DNA of 64,000 nt from Arsukibacterium indicum (GTDB lineage: Bacteria; Pseudomonadota; Gammaproteobacteria; Enterobacterales; Alteromonadaceae). The stretch spans positions 372,001 to 436,000 of the forward strand of contig NZ_JAHRID010000001.1 of assembly GCF_019100565.1 (NCBI RefSeq), read 5' to 3'. The notes under the pieces were generated by a model that did not search any database, was not told the origin of the DNA, and worked only from the letters and a program-made list of their open reading frames with translations. Numbering within the stretch: position 1 is the stretch's first letter; the number at the start of each line of letters is the position of its first letter. The translations under genes and the position numbers were made by a program. Positions 48,423 through 58,597 of the stretch are shown here, piece after piece.

Positions 48423-48875
48423 TTATTGCTCCTGAGTCAGCTGTCTGCGGTAGAATTGCTGACCAGCATATTCATCGCTCAGGCTTTGTTGCTGACGTTC
48501 AAGCTGCTGCTGCGCTGCTGCATCTGAGCGCTCAACCAGCAACTCCAATGCCTTGCGTTTCGTTTGCATTTTTAACCAGCTCTGTTTACGTTGCTCTGCT
48601 GCTGCTTTAGCCTGATGAACCACCCGGGCCTGTTGGATCAGGGCCTGATCTAATTTACCGATGAAATTAACGTATTGACTATATTGCCGGCTTTGCAGGC
48701 CCTGGCTGCCCTGACGCTGACTTTGCTGAATATACTCAGTACGATAATTTGCCAGTCCCTGGTACTTTTGTTCGGCCTGCTGGAAATACTGTTGTGCTTT
48801 AATAAATTGTGCCTGCAAATTGTCTTCGCGCTCGCGTTGCACTTTTATAATTAAATTAAAACGATGTGCCGCCAT
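48423..48875 (-). CDS. fliJ: Flagellar export chaperone FliJ
   Basis: A 150-residue, all-helical, Gln/Arg-rich coiled-coil protein of the FliH-FliI-FliJ ATPase complex. It begins with RFNLIIKVQREREDNLQAQF and has no membrane segment. Its start shares one base with the fliI stop. Named from position and coiled-coil character, as the family is weakly conserved. Confidence 0.92.
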   Translation of the reverse strand: MAAHRFNLIIKVQREREDNLQAQFIKAQQYFQQAEQKYQGLANYRTEYIQQSQRQGSQGLQSRQYSQYVNFIGKLDQALIQQARVVHQAKAAAEQRKQSWLKMQTKRKALELLVERSDAAAQQQLERQQQSLSDEYAGQQFYRRQLTQEQ

Positions 48876-50221
48876 CAGCCTGCCATCCGCTGGGCAGGTG
48901 CAACCTGGCTAAGGGCCGCTAAACTGTCATCATAAGGCACAACTTCCTGCATTCCCTGTTGCAAAAAAGCTTTTATTTTTGGCATCAGGCCAATAGCCTG
49001 ATCCAGCAGTGGATCACTGCCGCGAACATAGGCACCAATCGAAATTAAATCTTTGCTTTGCTGATAGCTGGCATACAACTGTTTTATAGTACGAGCCAGT
49101 TGCTGATGCTCATTACTGGTTACGGCAGGCATTACCCGGCTGATAGACTTCTCAATATCAATGGCCGGAAAGTGGCCACTGTCAGCCAGGGTACGGGAAA
49201 GTACTATATGACCATCCAGAATTGCTCTGGAAGCATCGGCTATCGGGTCCTGTAAATCGTCGCCCTCAGACAATACGGTGTAAAAGGCTGTTATCGACCC
49301 CTGATGGCCAGTGCCGTTACCCGCCCGCTCTACCAGTGCCGGTAATTTGGCGAATACTGATGGTGGATATCCTTTAGTGGCGGGTGGCTCACCCACTGCC
49401 AACGCTATTTCACGCTGCGCCTGGGCATAGCGGGTAATGGAATCGATAAGCAGTAATACATCAAGACCCTGATCGCGAAAGTATTCAGCAACCTGAACCG
49501 CGGTTTCACAACCTTTTAAGCGCATTAGCGGTGATACATCTGCAGGCGCCGCAATAACCACAGAGCGGGCTTTACCCTCCTCACCAAGAATTTCATCGAT
49601 AAATTCTTTTACTTCCCGCCCCCGTTCACCAACCAGCCCAACCACTATCACATCTGCCGAGGTGCCGCGGGTCATCATACCGAGTAAGACACTCTTGCCA
49701 ACGCCGCTGCCGGCAAATAAGCCCATTCGCTGGCCTTTGCCAACCGTCACTATACTGTTAATTGCCCGGACACCAACGTCAAGGGGCTGCTTCACCGGAC
49801 GACGCAATAGCGGGTTAATCGGTTTTCCTTTGCCTTTACTGAATTCAGTTGCACTAATGGGACCTTTCCCGTCCAGTGGCTTGCCAACCCCATCTATAAC
49901 CCGGCCTAATAAGTTGAGGCTTAACGGAATGCCTTTATATTGGATAACAGGCGTTACCCGGGCACCGGGCACCACGCCGGCAATATCATCCTGCGGCATC
50001 AGAAATAACCGGTCGTTGGCAAAACCAACCACTTCAGCCAGAATGGCGCCGCGGGCACTTTCAACCAGACAAGGCTGGCCAATAGCAGCCCGGCAGCCGG
50101 TTGCCTCCAGGGTTAAGCCAACCACCCGCACCAGATGGCCTGACACCGCCGGTAATGACGGGTGAATATACTGTTGCTGCTGTTGCAGACGATTAAGCAG
50201 GCTACTTTGCTCAGTCATCAT
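48875..50221 (-). CDS. fliI: Flagellar export ATPase FliI
   Basis: F1-beta-like ATPase that energises flagellar export. Seen: [20 protein letters not shown] (Walker A), [20 protein letters not shown] (Walker B region) and [11 protein letters not shown]. The start at 50221 or 50218 overlaps fliH by about 10 bp; a longer in-frame stretch to 50311 lies within fliH. About 448 residues. Confidence 0.96.
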   Translation of the reverse strand: MMTEQSSLLNRLQQQQQYIHPSLPAVSGHLVRVVGLTLEATGCRAAIGQPCLVESARGAILAEVVGFANDRLFLMPQDDIAGVVPGARVTPVIQYKGIPLSLNLLGRVIDGVGKPLDGKGPISATEFSKGKGKPINPLLRRPVKQPLDVGVRAINSIVTVGKGQRMGLFAGSGVGKSVLLGMMTRGTSADVIVVGLVGERGREVKEFIDEILGEEGKARSVVIAAPADVSPLMRLKGCETAVQVAEYFRDQGLDVLLLIDSITRYAQAQREIALAVGEPPATKGYPPSVFAKLPALVERAGNGTGHQGSITAFYTVLSEGDDLQDPIADASRAILDGHIVLSRTLADSGHFPAIDIEKSISRVMPAVTSNEHQQLARTIKQLYASYQQSKDLISIGAYVRGSDPLLDQAIGLMPKIKAFLQQGMQEVVPYDDSLAALSQVAPAQRMAG

Positions 50222-51128
50222 GCCGGTCATCCTCAGACTGATTATCCTGAGACTGGCTATCCACAGATTGGTTATCCTGCGGTTGTGGGACAAGGTTATC
50301 GGCTGAGTCATCAGCCGCCTCGGCCAATTGCAGAAAATGCTCCAGGCTGCTTTGAATGCGCTGATTTAAAGTGCGATCGACACTTGAGTTTTCACTATCA
50401 ACCAGGCAGCCGCCTTGTGCAACCAGTGGCTCTGAGCGCAACTGCCAGCCACGTTCGGTTAATTCAGCGTCATTATAATGGCGCTTGATAATGCTGATAT
50501 CTGCCGGATTAAGTTTGATAACCAGTTTACTGCTTTGCAAAGGCAAGGCGCTGATAGCTTCCTGCATGGCTTGTAATATCACGTTTGGATTAGTCGCGAC
50601 TTCAACATTTATTACTGCTTTGGCCATTGCCAGGCTTAACTGCACTAACTCCTGCTCTACCCGGCTGTCTGCCTTCTTCAGCGGTTGCTGTAACTGGTCC
50701 AGTAACACACTTAATTCAGCCCGCAGCGCATCCAGCTCTGTTGCACCATCTGCTAAGCCCTGCTTTTTACCTTCAGCCAGGCCCTGCTTCAAGCCATCCT
50801 GCTGGCCCTGCTCACGCCCTTCGCTGTACCCTTTAGCAAAACCTTCTTCCTTGCCCTGGGCAAACCCCTCGTCATGCGCTGCCTGGCGCATCTGCTCGAT
50901 ATCTTCGGCGGTCAGTGGCTTTATTTCTAATGCTTCGTCTGCCGTTTCAGCCTCGGCTGCTCTGCCAGCCGGCCGATGCATATTCAAGGCATTAGTGCGG
51001 GTATCATCCCGATAGGCATCTGCAGTTAAGTCTGGTGTATGCCAGTGCTTAACCTGATCTGCTGAATCAGGGTCCGGGGAATAAGGCCGGTTAGGGTTGT
51101 AAGCACTTTTTGTCATCGATGATTCCAT
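50211..51128 (-). CDS. fliH: Flagellar export ATPase regulator FliH
   Basis: Stator of the FliI ATPase. The middle has the glycine-spaced repeats that typify FliH ([20 protein letters not shown] onward, to about residue 130), followed by an alpha/beta C-terminal domain with [17 protein letters not shown] and a polar Asp/Gln-rich tail. The polar N-terminus is longer than usual, giving 305 residues. It follows fliG by 21 bp. Confidence 0.93.
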   Translation of the reverse strand: MESSMTKSAYNPNRPYSPDPDSADQVKHWHTPDLTADAYRDDTRTNALNMHRPAGRAAEAETADEALEIKPLTAEDIEQMRQAAHDEGFAQGKEEGFAKGYSEGREQGQQDGLKQGLAEGKKQGLADGATELDALRAELSVLLDQLQQPLKKADSRVEQELVQLSLAMAKAVINVEVATNPNVILQAMQEAISALPLQSSKLVIKLNPADISIIKRHYNDAELTERGWQLRSEPLVAQGGCLVDSENSSVDRTLNQRIQSSLEHFLQLAEAADDSADNLVPQPQDNQSVDSQSQDNQSEDDRHDD

Positions 51129-51149
51129 TGCCTGTTACAGGAAATTTCT

Positions 51150-52181
51150 TTATAAGAAATCTTCGCCACCACCACCACCAAGCATAATTTCGCCTGCGTC
51201 AGATAAGCGGCGCGCAGTTGACAAGATTTCTTTCTGAGCAGTTTCCACCTCGCTGACCCGAACAGGCCCCATTGCTTCCAGATCGTCCTGCAACAGCTCA
51301 GCTGCCCGTTTAGACATATTTTTCAGAATTTTCTCTTTCAGGTTTTCATCGGTACCCTTCAGCGCTTTCATTAACACATCCTGCTGAATTTCCCGTAACA
51401 ACACCTGAATGCCACGATCATCAACATCAACCAGGTTTTCAAACACAAACATCAGATCCTGAATTTGCTGCGCCATTTCTTCGTCATGCTCACGAATTGA
51501 ATCCATCAGCTGGCCTTCCATATTGGTGTCCAGATAATTCAGAATATCGGCCGCTGCTTTTAAGCCACCCATTTTCGCAGACTGAGTACCCGCCTGACCG
51601 GCAAACTGTTTTTCCATAATTTCGTTTAATTCCTGTAAGGCTGCAGGTTGCACTTCTTCCAGATTGGCGATACGCATGGTTAAATCCAGCCTGACCTTCT
51701 CGGAGAATTGCGATAAAATTTCTGCTGATTGCTCCGGCTCCAGATATGACAATACAATTGTCTGAATTTGCGGATGCTCGTTGCGAATAATATTGGCAAC
51801 CTGTTTAGAGTCCATCCATTTCAGGGAATCGAGGCCCTTGGCGCCACCACCCAGCACTATTTGATCAATCAGGTTAGCGGCTTTTTCTTCACCCAGCGCA
51901 GCTGTCAGCGCTCGCTTGATAAACTCTTCACTCTGGAAGCCAATAGTACTGAAGTTCTGAATTTGTTCGATAAATAAGCGATGCACGGCAGAAATTTTTG
52001 CCTGATTCAAATCCGTCATCTGTGCCATGGCCAGACCGACTTTTTGCACCTGCTTTGGCTCAAGGTGTTTTAAAATCTGGGCAGCATCTTCTTCAGATAA
52101 GCTAAGCAGCAGAATGGCTGCTTTTTCAACACCATCGAGCTTACCTACATCAAAAGTGGGTTTTTCTTCTATTTTATTCAT
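51150..52181 (-). CDS. fliG: Flagellar motor switch protein FliG
   Basis: C-ring protein that meets the stator. Seen: GVEKAAILLLSLSEEDAAQI, NEHPQIQTIVLSYLEPEQSA and a C-terminal domain with LMFVFENLVDVDDRGIQVLL carrying the charged torque helix. At 343 residues it is standard. It overlaps fliF by 8 bp. Confidence 0.97.
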   Translation of the reverse strand: MNKIEEKPTFDVGKLDGVEKAAILLLSLSEEDAAQILKHLEPKQVQKVGLAMAQMTDLNQAKISAVHRLFIEQIQNFSTIGFQSEEFIKRALTAALGEEKAANLIDQIVLGGGAKGLDSLKWMDSKQVANIIRNEHPQIQTIVLSYLEPEQSAEILSQFSEKVRLDLTMRIANLEEVQPAALQELNEIMEKQFAGQAGTQSAKMGGLKAAADILNYLDTNMEGQLMDSIREHDEEMAQQIQDLMFVFENLVDVDDRGIQVLLREIQQDVLMKALKGTDENLKEKILKNMSKRAAELLQDDLEAMGPVRVSEVETAQKEILSTARRLSDAGEIMLGGGGGEDFL

Positions 52182-53886
52182 CTTCAGCCAACCAGTTTTT
52201 CACTACCAGAGAGGATAATTCAGGTTCATTGGCAACCAGCGCCCGAACCGCCCGCAATAAATCTTCATCGCCATGCAGGTCTGGCAGCATTAACGTGCCA
52301 TCTGGTGCAAACCCTACTGCGTTCTCATCAAAGGTTGAATTTAGCATATCTATGGTGTCATCACCCAGGTCTAAACCACTGCTCAGGGCTTTGTCATCAT
52401 AGGCATCATCAGTTTGCTCAGGGTAGATTAGTTTTTTCAGCATCGGCCGGACAATGCCCAGCATCAGGGCAAGAATAATAATGCCACCAATCGCTAAACG
52501 CAGGATCCGCAAAAACCACTCTTCCTGATAAAATGCCAGCTTTTCTTCTTCAAACAGTTCTTCCCGGACAAACGGCACTGAGATCACTTCAATGGTATCG
52601 CCGCGCTGGGCATCAAAACCAATGCCACCCTGCAATAAACGGCGGATATTGGCCAGCGCCTCCTGGGTGCGAGGCTGAGGTTCGCTAACACCTTCGGCAT
52701 TTGGTGGGCCTGGCTCATAGTCAACAGCCACTGACACTGACAGGCGCCGGATCACCCCGCTTTGCTGTGATGTGTGACTGATAGTGGTGTCAAGTTCGTA
52801 GTTGCGGGTCGCTTCTTTATGATTCCGTCCTGGGATCACCGGCCGGGTATTACCACCGTCAGCTTGCTCCGGAATGTTTGAATTAAGCGGTGGCTGGTTA
52901 GACAACGCCCCGGGAATACCGCCACTACTGCCGCCGACGCTGCTCTCTTCAATTGTCATTTCGCTGCGAATAGCGGGTAAATCGGGATTAAACCGTTTCT
53001 GCGTTTGTTCAACGGCAGTAAAATCCAGCATCAGGTCAACCTGAGCAGTGTAATTACCATAGCCCAGCACTGGTAACAGGATTGAGTCGACTTTCTGACG
53101 GTATTCATCTTCCCGCGCCCGCTGCAGTTCATGCTCACGGCGCGAACGGGCAGCGCTGCCGTCCTGCGAACCACTGTTCAGTAAACGGCCGCTCTGATCG
53201 GTCACCGTCACTTTACCAGGTTCCATTCCCTGTACGGCAGAGGCAACTAAATCGACGATAGCATCCACTTCACTATCACGGATCATGGTACCACCGCGTG
53301 CTGTCACCAGAACAGTGGCTGAAGGCGATGCAGCCTGACGGGCAAAAACATTTTCTTTAGGAATAGCCAGCAATACCCGGGCGCGGGCGACACTCTGTAA
53401 CTCTTCAATAGTGCGGGCCAGTTGTTGTTCACGGCTATGTTTTAAGCGTTCCATCTCCAGACGCTGACTTACCCCAAAGCCGCTATCCTGCAACAAAAAC
53501 TCAGTACCTGCTGATGGCTCCTGAGTTAAACCGGCCCTTGACAGGCCAAGCTTAACCGCCTGGTACTGATCTTCTGCGACATAGATCACATTGCCTTCCA
53601 GGGTATATTTAACCTGCTGCGCATCTAAATGGTCGAGAGTTTGAATAAGTTCCTGAGTGGCGTAAGTGCCCAGTGGCCGCATTTCTGCCTGACGGGCCCA
53701 GAAAAAAATTAAAACAGCAATAACCAGACAGATTACCAGCGCTACCATCAGCGTAATCTGGCGCATCATGTCTACGCCGCCAATGGCCCCCAGAAAGCCT
53801 GATTTCTGCTCCTGTGAGTCGGAATTATTTGAGCTGTTATAGTCATTTGGGCTTATTGCCAGCTCTGTCGATTGATTATCTGCCAC
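52174..53886 (-). CDS. fliF: Flagellar MS-ring protein FliF
   Basis: Forms the MS ring in the inner membrane. Two membrane segments, one near residues 40-65 and one near 465-485 (ILRLAIGGIIILALMLGI), flank the periplasmic ring-building motifs (QTLDHLDAQQVKYTLEGN; ERLKHSREQQLARTIEELQS). The cytoplasmic C-terminus would bind FliG. GTG start, 570 residues, normal. Confidence 0.97.
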   Translation of the reverse strand: MADNQSTELAISPNDYNSSNNSDSQEQKSGFLGAIGGVDMMRQITLMVALVICLVIAVLIFFWARQAEMRPLGTYATQELIQTLDHLDAQQVKYTLEGNVIYVAEDQYQAVKLGLSRAGLTQEPSAGTEFLLQDSGFGVSQRLEMERLKHSREQQLARTIEELQSVARARVLLAIPKENVFARQAASPSATVLVTARGGTMIRDSEVDAIVDLVASAVQGMEPGKVTVTDQSGRLLNSGSQDGSAARSRREHELQRAREDEYRQKVDSILLPVLGYGNYTAQVDLMLDFTAVEQTQKRFNPDLPAIRSEMTIEESSVGGSSGGIPGALSNQPPLNSNIPEQADGGNTRPVIPGRNHKEATRNYELDTTISHTSQQSGVIRRLSVSVAVDYEPGPPNAEGVSEPQPRTQEALANIRRLLQGGIGFDAQRGDTIEVISVPFVREELFEEEKLAFYQEEWFLRILRLAIGGIIILALMLGIVRPMLKKLIYPEQTDDAYDDKALSSGLDLGDDTIDMLNSTFDENAVGFAPDGTLMLPDLHGDEDLLRAVRALVANEPELSSLVVKNWLAEDE

Positions 53887-53896
53887 GTGCTACCCC

Positions 53897-54235
53897 TTAA
53901 ACCGGCATTGACATAATGTCTTTGTACGCTTCTACCATTTTGTTGCGTACCTGTACTGTTGCCTCAAACGCTAATGACGATTTTTGCGCAGCAATCATCG
54001 CCTCTACCAGCGATACATTTGGGTCGCCCATTTCTACCCGGGTTCTCAGCTCACCCGCTGCTACCTGAACATTGTTAACTGTCTTTAATGCGTCTTTAAA
54101 TAAGGTACTGAACTCAGACTGGCTGGGATTAACTTCTGCCAGTTGATTAACAGGTTTGATGTCGGCCGACAAACTGCGGGCCTGGCTGGCCATCGATTGC
54201 ATTTGGGCGTATAACGCCTGACCTTTAATGTTCAT
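53897..54235 (-). CDS. fliE: Flagellar basal-body protein FliE
   Basis: Rod-to-MS-ring adaptor of 112 residues. Seen: FSTLFKDALKTVNNVQVAAGEL and VSLVEAMIAAQKSSLAFEAT, then VQVRNKMVEAYKDIMSMPV, the family's conserved end. First gene of the fliE-fliK series, with a sigma-54-type promoter upstream. Confidence 0.96.
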   Translation of the reverse strand: MNIKGQALYAQMQSMASQARSLSADIKPVNQLAEVNPSQSEFSTLFKDALKTVNNVQVAAGELRTRVEMGDPNVSLVEAMIAAQKSSLAFEATVQVRNKMVEAYKDIMSMPV

Positions 54236-54277
54236 AGCTGTACCCTGTCTTAACTAACCTTGCGAAAAAAATCGGGT

Positions 54278-54291
54278 GTCAAATAATTGCC
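54278..54291 (-). promoter_or_regulatory. FlrA/FleQ-box-like site in the fliE leader
   Basis: GTCAAATAATTGCC is one base short of the dyad GTCAA-N4-TTGAC, which resembles the published FleQ consensus. It lies about 20 bp downstream of the predicted fliE start of transcription. FleQ and FlrC are known to bind downstream of such starts. Inference from pattern. Confidence 0.4.
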
Positions 54292-54313
54292 AAAAAACGG
54301 CTGCAAGGATACT

Positions 54314-54330
54314 AAGCAGGAGTTATGCCA
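54314..54330 (-). promoter_or_regulatory. Sigma-54 promoter for fliE operon
   Basis: Minus strand TGGCATAACTCCTGCTT matches TGGCAC-N5-TTGCA in most places with the exact GG-N10-GC spacing. Transcription would start near 54304, about 70 bases before fliE. Confidence 0.75.
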
Positions 54331-54354
54331 CATTTATATGTCTGTTTTTAAATA

Positions 54355-54380
54355 GAAAAAAGCCGGATAACCGACTTTTT
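54355..54380 (-). terminator. Terminator after flrC
   Basis: Minus strand stem AGTCGG/CCGGCT with a TTAT loop (one G-T pair), preceded by an A run and followed by TTTTTT, 20-50 bp beyond the flrC stop. It separates flrBC from the fliE promoter. Confidence 0.75.
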
Positions 54381-54402
54381 GGAGGTTCAGGCTTCAGCCA
54401 GC

Positions 54403-55824
54403 TCAGGCGGGTAGCTCAATGCCTGATTCGCGCATCCGGGCCAGTTTATAACGCAGCGTACGGTCACTGATGCCAAGCTTTTCAGCAACTGCTTTGCGCT
54501 TATATGCGCAGGCTTTCAACGTTGCCAGAATAATCCGGTGCTCTTGTTCATGCAGCTCTGTTTTAAAGTCGTCAGGCACTGCAGTGTCCGGTTCAGCCTG
54601 CTGCGACGTTGCAGATGTACCAGCTGTGGCTGATAACCCATCAGGTAAATCAGCCTGATACGATAACGTATCGGCCTGAGTGATGCTGGTGCTACCTTCT
54701 GCCGATAACAGAATATCGGCCGGGGTAATCTGGTTGCCCTGGCATAAAATAAGGGCGCGCTGAATAACATTATCCAGTTCCCTGACGTTGCCAGGCCAGT
54801 TGTGCTGCACCAGCAGTTTTATTGCGTTGTCGCTTAAGGATAGAACTGCTCTCCCCTGTTGCTGACAGTATTTACTGATAAGATGCCCCGCCAGCGGTGC
54901 GATATCCTCTGGCCTTTCGGCAAGGGCCGGCCAGTTAAGCGGAAACACATTCAGTCTGAAAAACAGATCCTGACGAAACTGGCCTTCTGCTACGGCTTGC
55001 TGCAAATTACGATTGCTGGTCGCCAGCACCCGCACATCCAGCTTTATCGTTTTGCGGCTGCCCAGCCGCTCCACTTCCCGCTCCTGCAGCACCCGCAGCA
55101 GTTTTGCCTGCAGGTTTAAATCCATTTCTGTTATTTCATCCAGTAACAGGGTGCCATGCTGAGCCTGTTCAAACTTGCCTGGGCAACCGGCGATGGCGCC
55201 GGTAAACGCTCCCTTTTCATAACCAAACAGGGTTGATTCCAGCATGTTTTCCGGTATGGCGGCACAGTTTATTGCCACAAATGGCCCCTGCGAGCGGGCA
55301 GATTGCTGATGGATATAGCGCGCCAGCACTTCTTTACCGGAGCCACTGGGGCCGGAAATCATTACACTGGCATCAGAGCGGGCGACCCGGGCAGTGAGCT
55401 CCAGCAACGCTTTACTGGCAGGTGCCGCTGCCACCGGGGTTAACGGATCAGCCTGCTTTGCTAAAACATAGCGGCTGACGGTATTCAGTAACACCTGAGG
55501 TGCAAATGGTTTCGCCAGATAATCCACTGCGCCCAGCCGGATGGCTTCAACGGCATCCTGCACATTGGCGTAGGCCGTCATCATCAGTACCGGTAATTGC
55601 GGATAATGCTGGCGCAAGGTTTTAAGGAGTGTTAAGCCAGACACCTCGCCCATTTGCACATCGCTGACCACCAGTTGTACCTGCTGCTTTTTTAACAGCA
55701 GCAATGCACTTTCAGCACTATCAGCGCTATGCACCTGATAATTGGCCAGACTAAGGGTATCGCAAAGGGCTTCACGTAAACCGGCATCATCTTCGACAAT
55801 CAGAATTGGGGTGGCTGTAGTCAT
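54403..55824 (-). CDS. flrC: Sigma-54 response regulator FlrC (FleR)
   Basis: Phosphorylation-dependent activator of middle flagellar genes. Receiver domain with phospho-Asp55 (LVVSDVQMGEVSG); AAA+ domain with GPSGSGKEVLARYI and the sigma-54 loop [13 protein letters not shown]-terminal Fis-type HTH (KRKAVAEKLGISDRTLRYKL). 473 residues. Overlaps flrB by 4 bp (ATGA). Confidence 0.96.
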   Translation of the reverse strand: MTTATPILIVEDDAGLREALCDTLSLANYQVHSADSAESALLLLKKQQVQLVVSDVQMGEVSGLTLLKTLRQHYPQLPVLMMTAYANVQDAVEAIRLGAVDYLAKPFAPQVLLNTVSRYVLAKQADPLTPVAAAPASKALLELTARVARSDASVMISGPSGSGKEVLARYIHQQSARSQGPFVAINCAAIPENMLESTLFGYEKGAFTGAIAGCPGKFEQAQHGTLLLDEITEMDLNLQAKLLRVLQEREVERLGSRKTIKLDVRVLATSNRNLQQAVAEGQFRQDLFFRLNVFPLNWPALAERPEDIAPLAGHLISKYCQQQGRAVLSLSDNAIKLLVQHNWPGNVRELDNVIQRALILCQGNQITPADILLSAEGSTSITQADTLSYQADLPDGLSATAGTSATSQQAEPDTAVPDDFKTELHEQEHRIILATLKACAYKRKAVAEKLGISDRTLRYKLARMRESGIELPA

Positions 55825-56963
55825 TTGCTCGCTCCATTTTTCACATTAGTCTGCCGGCTTGTTGATTCAGAAAAGTGGATAGGCAGGGTAATAACAAAAC
55901 AGGCACCGCAGTCGGAGCGATGCTGATAATGCACATTGCCCTGATGTGAGTTCACCACTGCCTGAACAACGGCCAGTCCAAGACCACTCCCTTGCGGCCG
56001 CCGGCTGAAAAATGGCTCAAAGATATGAGGTTGTAACTCTGCGGCAATACCCGGGCCGTTGTCAGTAATGGTAAATTGTAACTGGCTGCCTTCTGAGCGC
56101 ACCGAAATATGGATATGGGCTCCATTACTCTGAGCCTGAATACTATTCTGAATAAGATTATTGACCGCGCCAGAGAGGCTGCTGAGGTTGCCCAGCAAAT
56201 AGGTATCCTGAACCTGCGTGCTGATTGTCAGCCGGGCCTGATGCTGCTCCAGCAATGTCTCCGCGGCATTATTCACCTCATTAAGCAGGCTTTGCAATGT
56301 AAATGGCTGCACCGCCTGGGCAGTGCCTGCACGGGCAAATAACAGCATATCATTTACCTGCTGCTCCAGATCATGCAGCCTGGCCAGCAGTTTCTGTTGA
56401 AATTGCTGGCGGGAAGAAGATGTAAGCTGATGGCTGCCAAGATTCTCTGCATACAACATGGCTGACGACAAGGGTGTGCGGATCTGATGGGCCAGGGTGG
56501 CCATCATTTTGCCAAGAGTAGACAACCGTTGTAAATGCGCCAGCCGGCTTTGCAAGTGCCGGGTTTGTGTCAGATCGGTTAACACAATTAGCTGACCAGG
56601 TTCGGGACTGAGCGGGCTTATTTCCAGCTTTATCCTGCGGCCATCTTTTAACGATACCTCAAGGCCATCATCATTACGCGGTGCAAAGCAGCGGTTAATC
56701 ACTTCCAGCCAGGGTTGACCTAACAGCGGCTGGCCTAACATCGCCGTGGCAACAGGGTTAGCTTCCGACACAACGCCTCTGGCGCTTAGCAACACAACGC
56801 CTGCTGGCAATACATTAAGGATATGTTGCAAACGGTTATCTGCCGCATTATCTGAGCCCGCCAGTGCCTGACCGACCATGCGACTGAGCTCGCGCGGGTA
56901 ATGTGAGGACTGACTGTGCAGCAGTGCAGAGCGCTCTGCAGATGCGTAGCTGACATTTGGCAT
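55821..56963 (-). CDS. flrB: Sensor histidine kinase FlrB (FleS)
   Basis: Cytoplasmic kinase that phosphorylates FlrC; no membrane segment is seen. A PAS-type domain lies at about residues 45-130. The H box is ATLAHQIRTPLSSAM (His159), and the ATPase shows NNLIQNSIQAQSNG, TDNGPGIAAEL and GSGLGLAVVQAVV. 380 residues. It follows the sigma-54 site at 56999-57015 with a short leader. Confidence 0.95.
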   Translation of the reverse strand: MPNVSYASAERSALLHSQSSHYPRELSRMVGQALAGSDNAADNRLQHILNVLPAGVVLLSARGVVSEANPVATAMLGQPLLGQPWLEVINRCFAPRNDDGLEVSLKDGRRIKLEISPLSPEPGQLIVLTDLTQTRHLQSRLAHLQRLSTLGKMMATLAHQIRTPLSSAMLYAENLGSHQLTSSSRQQFQQKLLARLHDLEQQVNDMLLFARAGTAQAVQPFTLQSLLNEVNNAAETLLEQHQARLTISTQVQDTYLLGNLSSLSGAVNNLIQNSIQAQSNGAHIHISVRSEGSQLQFTITDNGPGIAAELQPHIFEPFFSRRPQGSGLGLAVVQAVVNSHQGNVHYQHRSDCGACFVITLPIHFSESTSRQTNVKNGASK

Positions 56964-56998
56964 AACAAACCTGACCTTACTACAAATGATAAAGTCGA

Positions 56999-57015
56999 TG
57001 CAGAGATTGTGCCAA
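56999..57015 (-). promoter_or_regulatory. Sigma-54 promoter for flrBC
   Basis: Minus strand TTGGCACAATCTCTGCA is the best sigma-54 match in the window: intact TTGGCAC, GG-N10-GC spacing and CTGCA at -12. The start of transcription would be near 56988, 25 bases before flrB. Confidence 0.85.
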
Positions 57016-57037
57016 GGTTAGAGCATTGATTTAATTG

Positions 57038-57073
57038 ATAAAAAAATAAGAAAAACTGTCAAACACTTGACAG
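57038..57073 (-). terminator. Terminator after flrA; stem doubles as FlrA/FleQ-box-like dyad
   Basis: CTGTCAAACACTTGACAG at 57056-57073 forms a perfect 7-bp stem with a 4-base loop. On the minus strand it is followed by TTTTTCTTATTTTTTT, a classical terminator for flrA, whose stop is at 57079. The same 18 bp contain GTCAA-N4-TTGAC, as in FleQ sites, centred about 76 bp upstream of the predicted flrB start. Confidence 0.85.
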
Positions 57074-57078
57074 CAGCG

Positions 57079-58536
57079 CTATTCGTCGCGCCCAAGGCTG
57101 TATTTGCGCATCTTTTCAACCAGCGTAGTCCGGCGCAGCCCAAGCACCTCAGCAGCCCTGGCGACAACATAATCATGCTGCTGTAGGGCATTCGATATCA
57201 GCTGAATTTCGAGCTGCGCCAGATACTCTTTCAAATCAAATCCATCAGCCGGAATATCGTTCAGTGCTGGTAAGTTTTCGCCAGTAGCACTGCCACCGCT
57301 GATTTCTTCCTCATGATCATCGGCCGTTGCGGCAAATAAGTCATTAAGCATATCGCGCTCCAATAGCGCTTCCGGGTACTGCGGCTGATAACTTTCTACA
57401 TCCAGATAGCAATATTTATTGGGTAACTCGGCCACATCCACTACCTGGTCGGGATACATGATCAGCATACGTTCCAGTAAGTTAGCAAGTTCCCGCACAT
57501 TCCCCGGCCAACTGTGCAGTTTCAGACTTTCCAGCGCTCGCTCCGTAAAACGGATCCGCCCTTGATGCGCCGCTGCTTGTCTGTTTAGCAGCTCCTGGAT
57601 CAATAAAGGTAAATCGTCACAGCGCTCGCTCAGGGCCGGCGTTTCTATTGGAAAAACATTTAACCGGTAAAATAAATCTTCCCGAAACTGTCCTTCGGTG
57701 ATCATATGCTCAAGGTTGCGGTGAGTAGCAGCAATGATCCGCACGTCGGCTTTAATCGTCTGGCTCCCACCCACCCGCTCAAAGATCCGCTCCTGTAACA
57801 CCCGTAATAATTTCACCTGCATGGGTTGCGGCATATCACCAATTTCATCCAGAAATAAGGTACCGCCCTGTGCCAGTTCAAACCGGCCTTTGCGGGTAGA
57901 TATGGCACCGGTAAAAGCGCCTTTTTCATGGCCAAACAACTCACTTTCTAACAGCTCGGCCGGAATGGCACCACAATTAATCGGCACAAAGGGCCCTGCT
58001 GCCCGATTGGACAATAAATGGATATTGCGGGCGACAACTTCTTTGCCGGTACCAGATTGCCCCAGCACCAACACATTGGCATCCGTTTTAGCGACTTGCT
58101 GAATTAAAAACCGGACTTTTTGCATTGGCTCTGTCTGGCCCACCATCCCATCAAATTTAACAGTGGTTTCACTATGGCGCTGACCGGGTAACAAACGATG
58201 GTATTGCTGGCAATCGCGCAGTAACTGAGTAAGGGTATTGTATGAAAAAGGTTCGGTTAACAAGCCCACCGCATTCGGATATTGCAGTATAGGGGTCAGC
58301 GGCTCACCAATAAGTAAAAAAGCACATCGGGGAAAACGTACCAGTAATTCAGCATGCTCGTTAGTACCTATCGCGCCAAGCAATACAACAGCAGGAACAT
58401 CAGGGCTTAGTTGCTGTGGCAGGATTTCATCGTTAACAATTTGATGGGGTTCATTGATAAAGCTAAGGACGGTAGCCAATCGCTCCGCGCGACGTTGTTG
58501 TGAGTCTACAATATATAGAGGAGGATTTGCTGCCAT
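57079..58536 (-). CDS. flrA: Master flagellar activator FlrA (FleQ), sigma-54 enhancer-binding protein
   Basis: Top regulator of the polar flagellum cascade. The N-terminal receiver-like domain ([20 protein letters not shown]) does not show the acidic pocket and phospho-Asp of a true receiver, as in FleQ. The AAA+ domain has [28 protein letters not shown] and [11 protein letters not shown]; the C-terminal HTH has [20 protein letters not shown]. 485 residues. FleQ relatives bind c-di-GMP and are restrained by FlhG; both are possible here. Confidence 0.95.
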   Translation of the reverse strand: MAANPPLYIVDSQQRRAERLATVLSFINEPHQIVNDEILPQQLSPDVPAVVLLGAIGTNEHAELLVRFPRCAFLLIGEPLTPILQYPNAVGLLTEPFSYNTLTQLLRDCQQYHRLLPGQRHSETTVKFDGMVGQTEPMQKVRFLIQQVAKTDANVLVLGQSGTGKEVVARNIHLLSNRAAGPFVPINCGAIPAELLESELFGHEKGAFTGAISTRKGRFELAQGGTLFLDEIGDMPQPMQVKLLRVLQERIFERVGGSQTIKADVRIIAATHRNLEHMITEGQFREDLFYRLNVFPIETPALSERCDDLPLLIQELLNRQAAAHQGRIRFTERALESLKLHSWPGNVRELANLLERMLIMYPDQVVDVAELPNKYCYLDVESYQPQYPEALLERDMLNDLFAATADDHEEEISGGSATGENLPALNDIPADGFDLKEYLAQLEIQLISNALQQHDYVVARAAEVLGLRRTTLVEKMRKYSLGRDE

Positions 58537-58567
58537 TGTGCCGCATTATTGTTATTGCTTTCATTTC

Positions 58568-58595
58568 ATTGTACTGCGCTGGCACGAGCTTGCAA
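58568..58595 (-). promoter_or_regulatory. Candidate sigma-70 promoter for flrA
   Basis: Minus strand TTGCAA (58590-58595), a 16-base spacer, then TACAAT (58568-58573). The start would be near 58561, about 25 bases before the flrA ATG. The -35 box lies 2 bp from the edge of the 44-bp palindrome. Confidence 0.55.
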
Positions 58596-58597
58596 CC

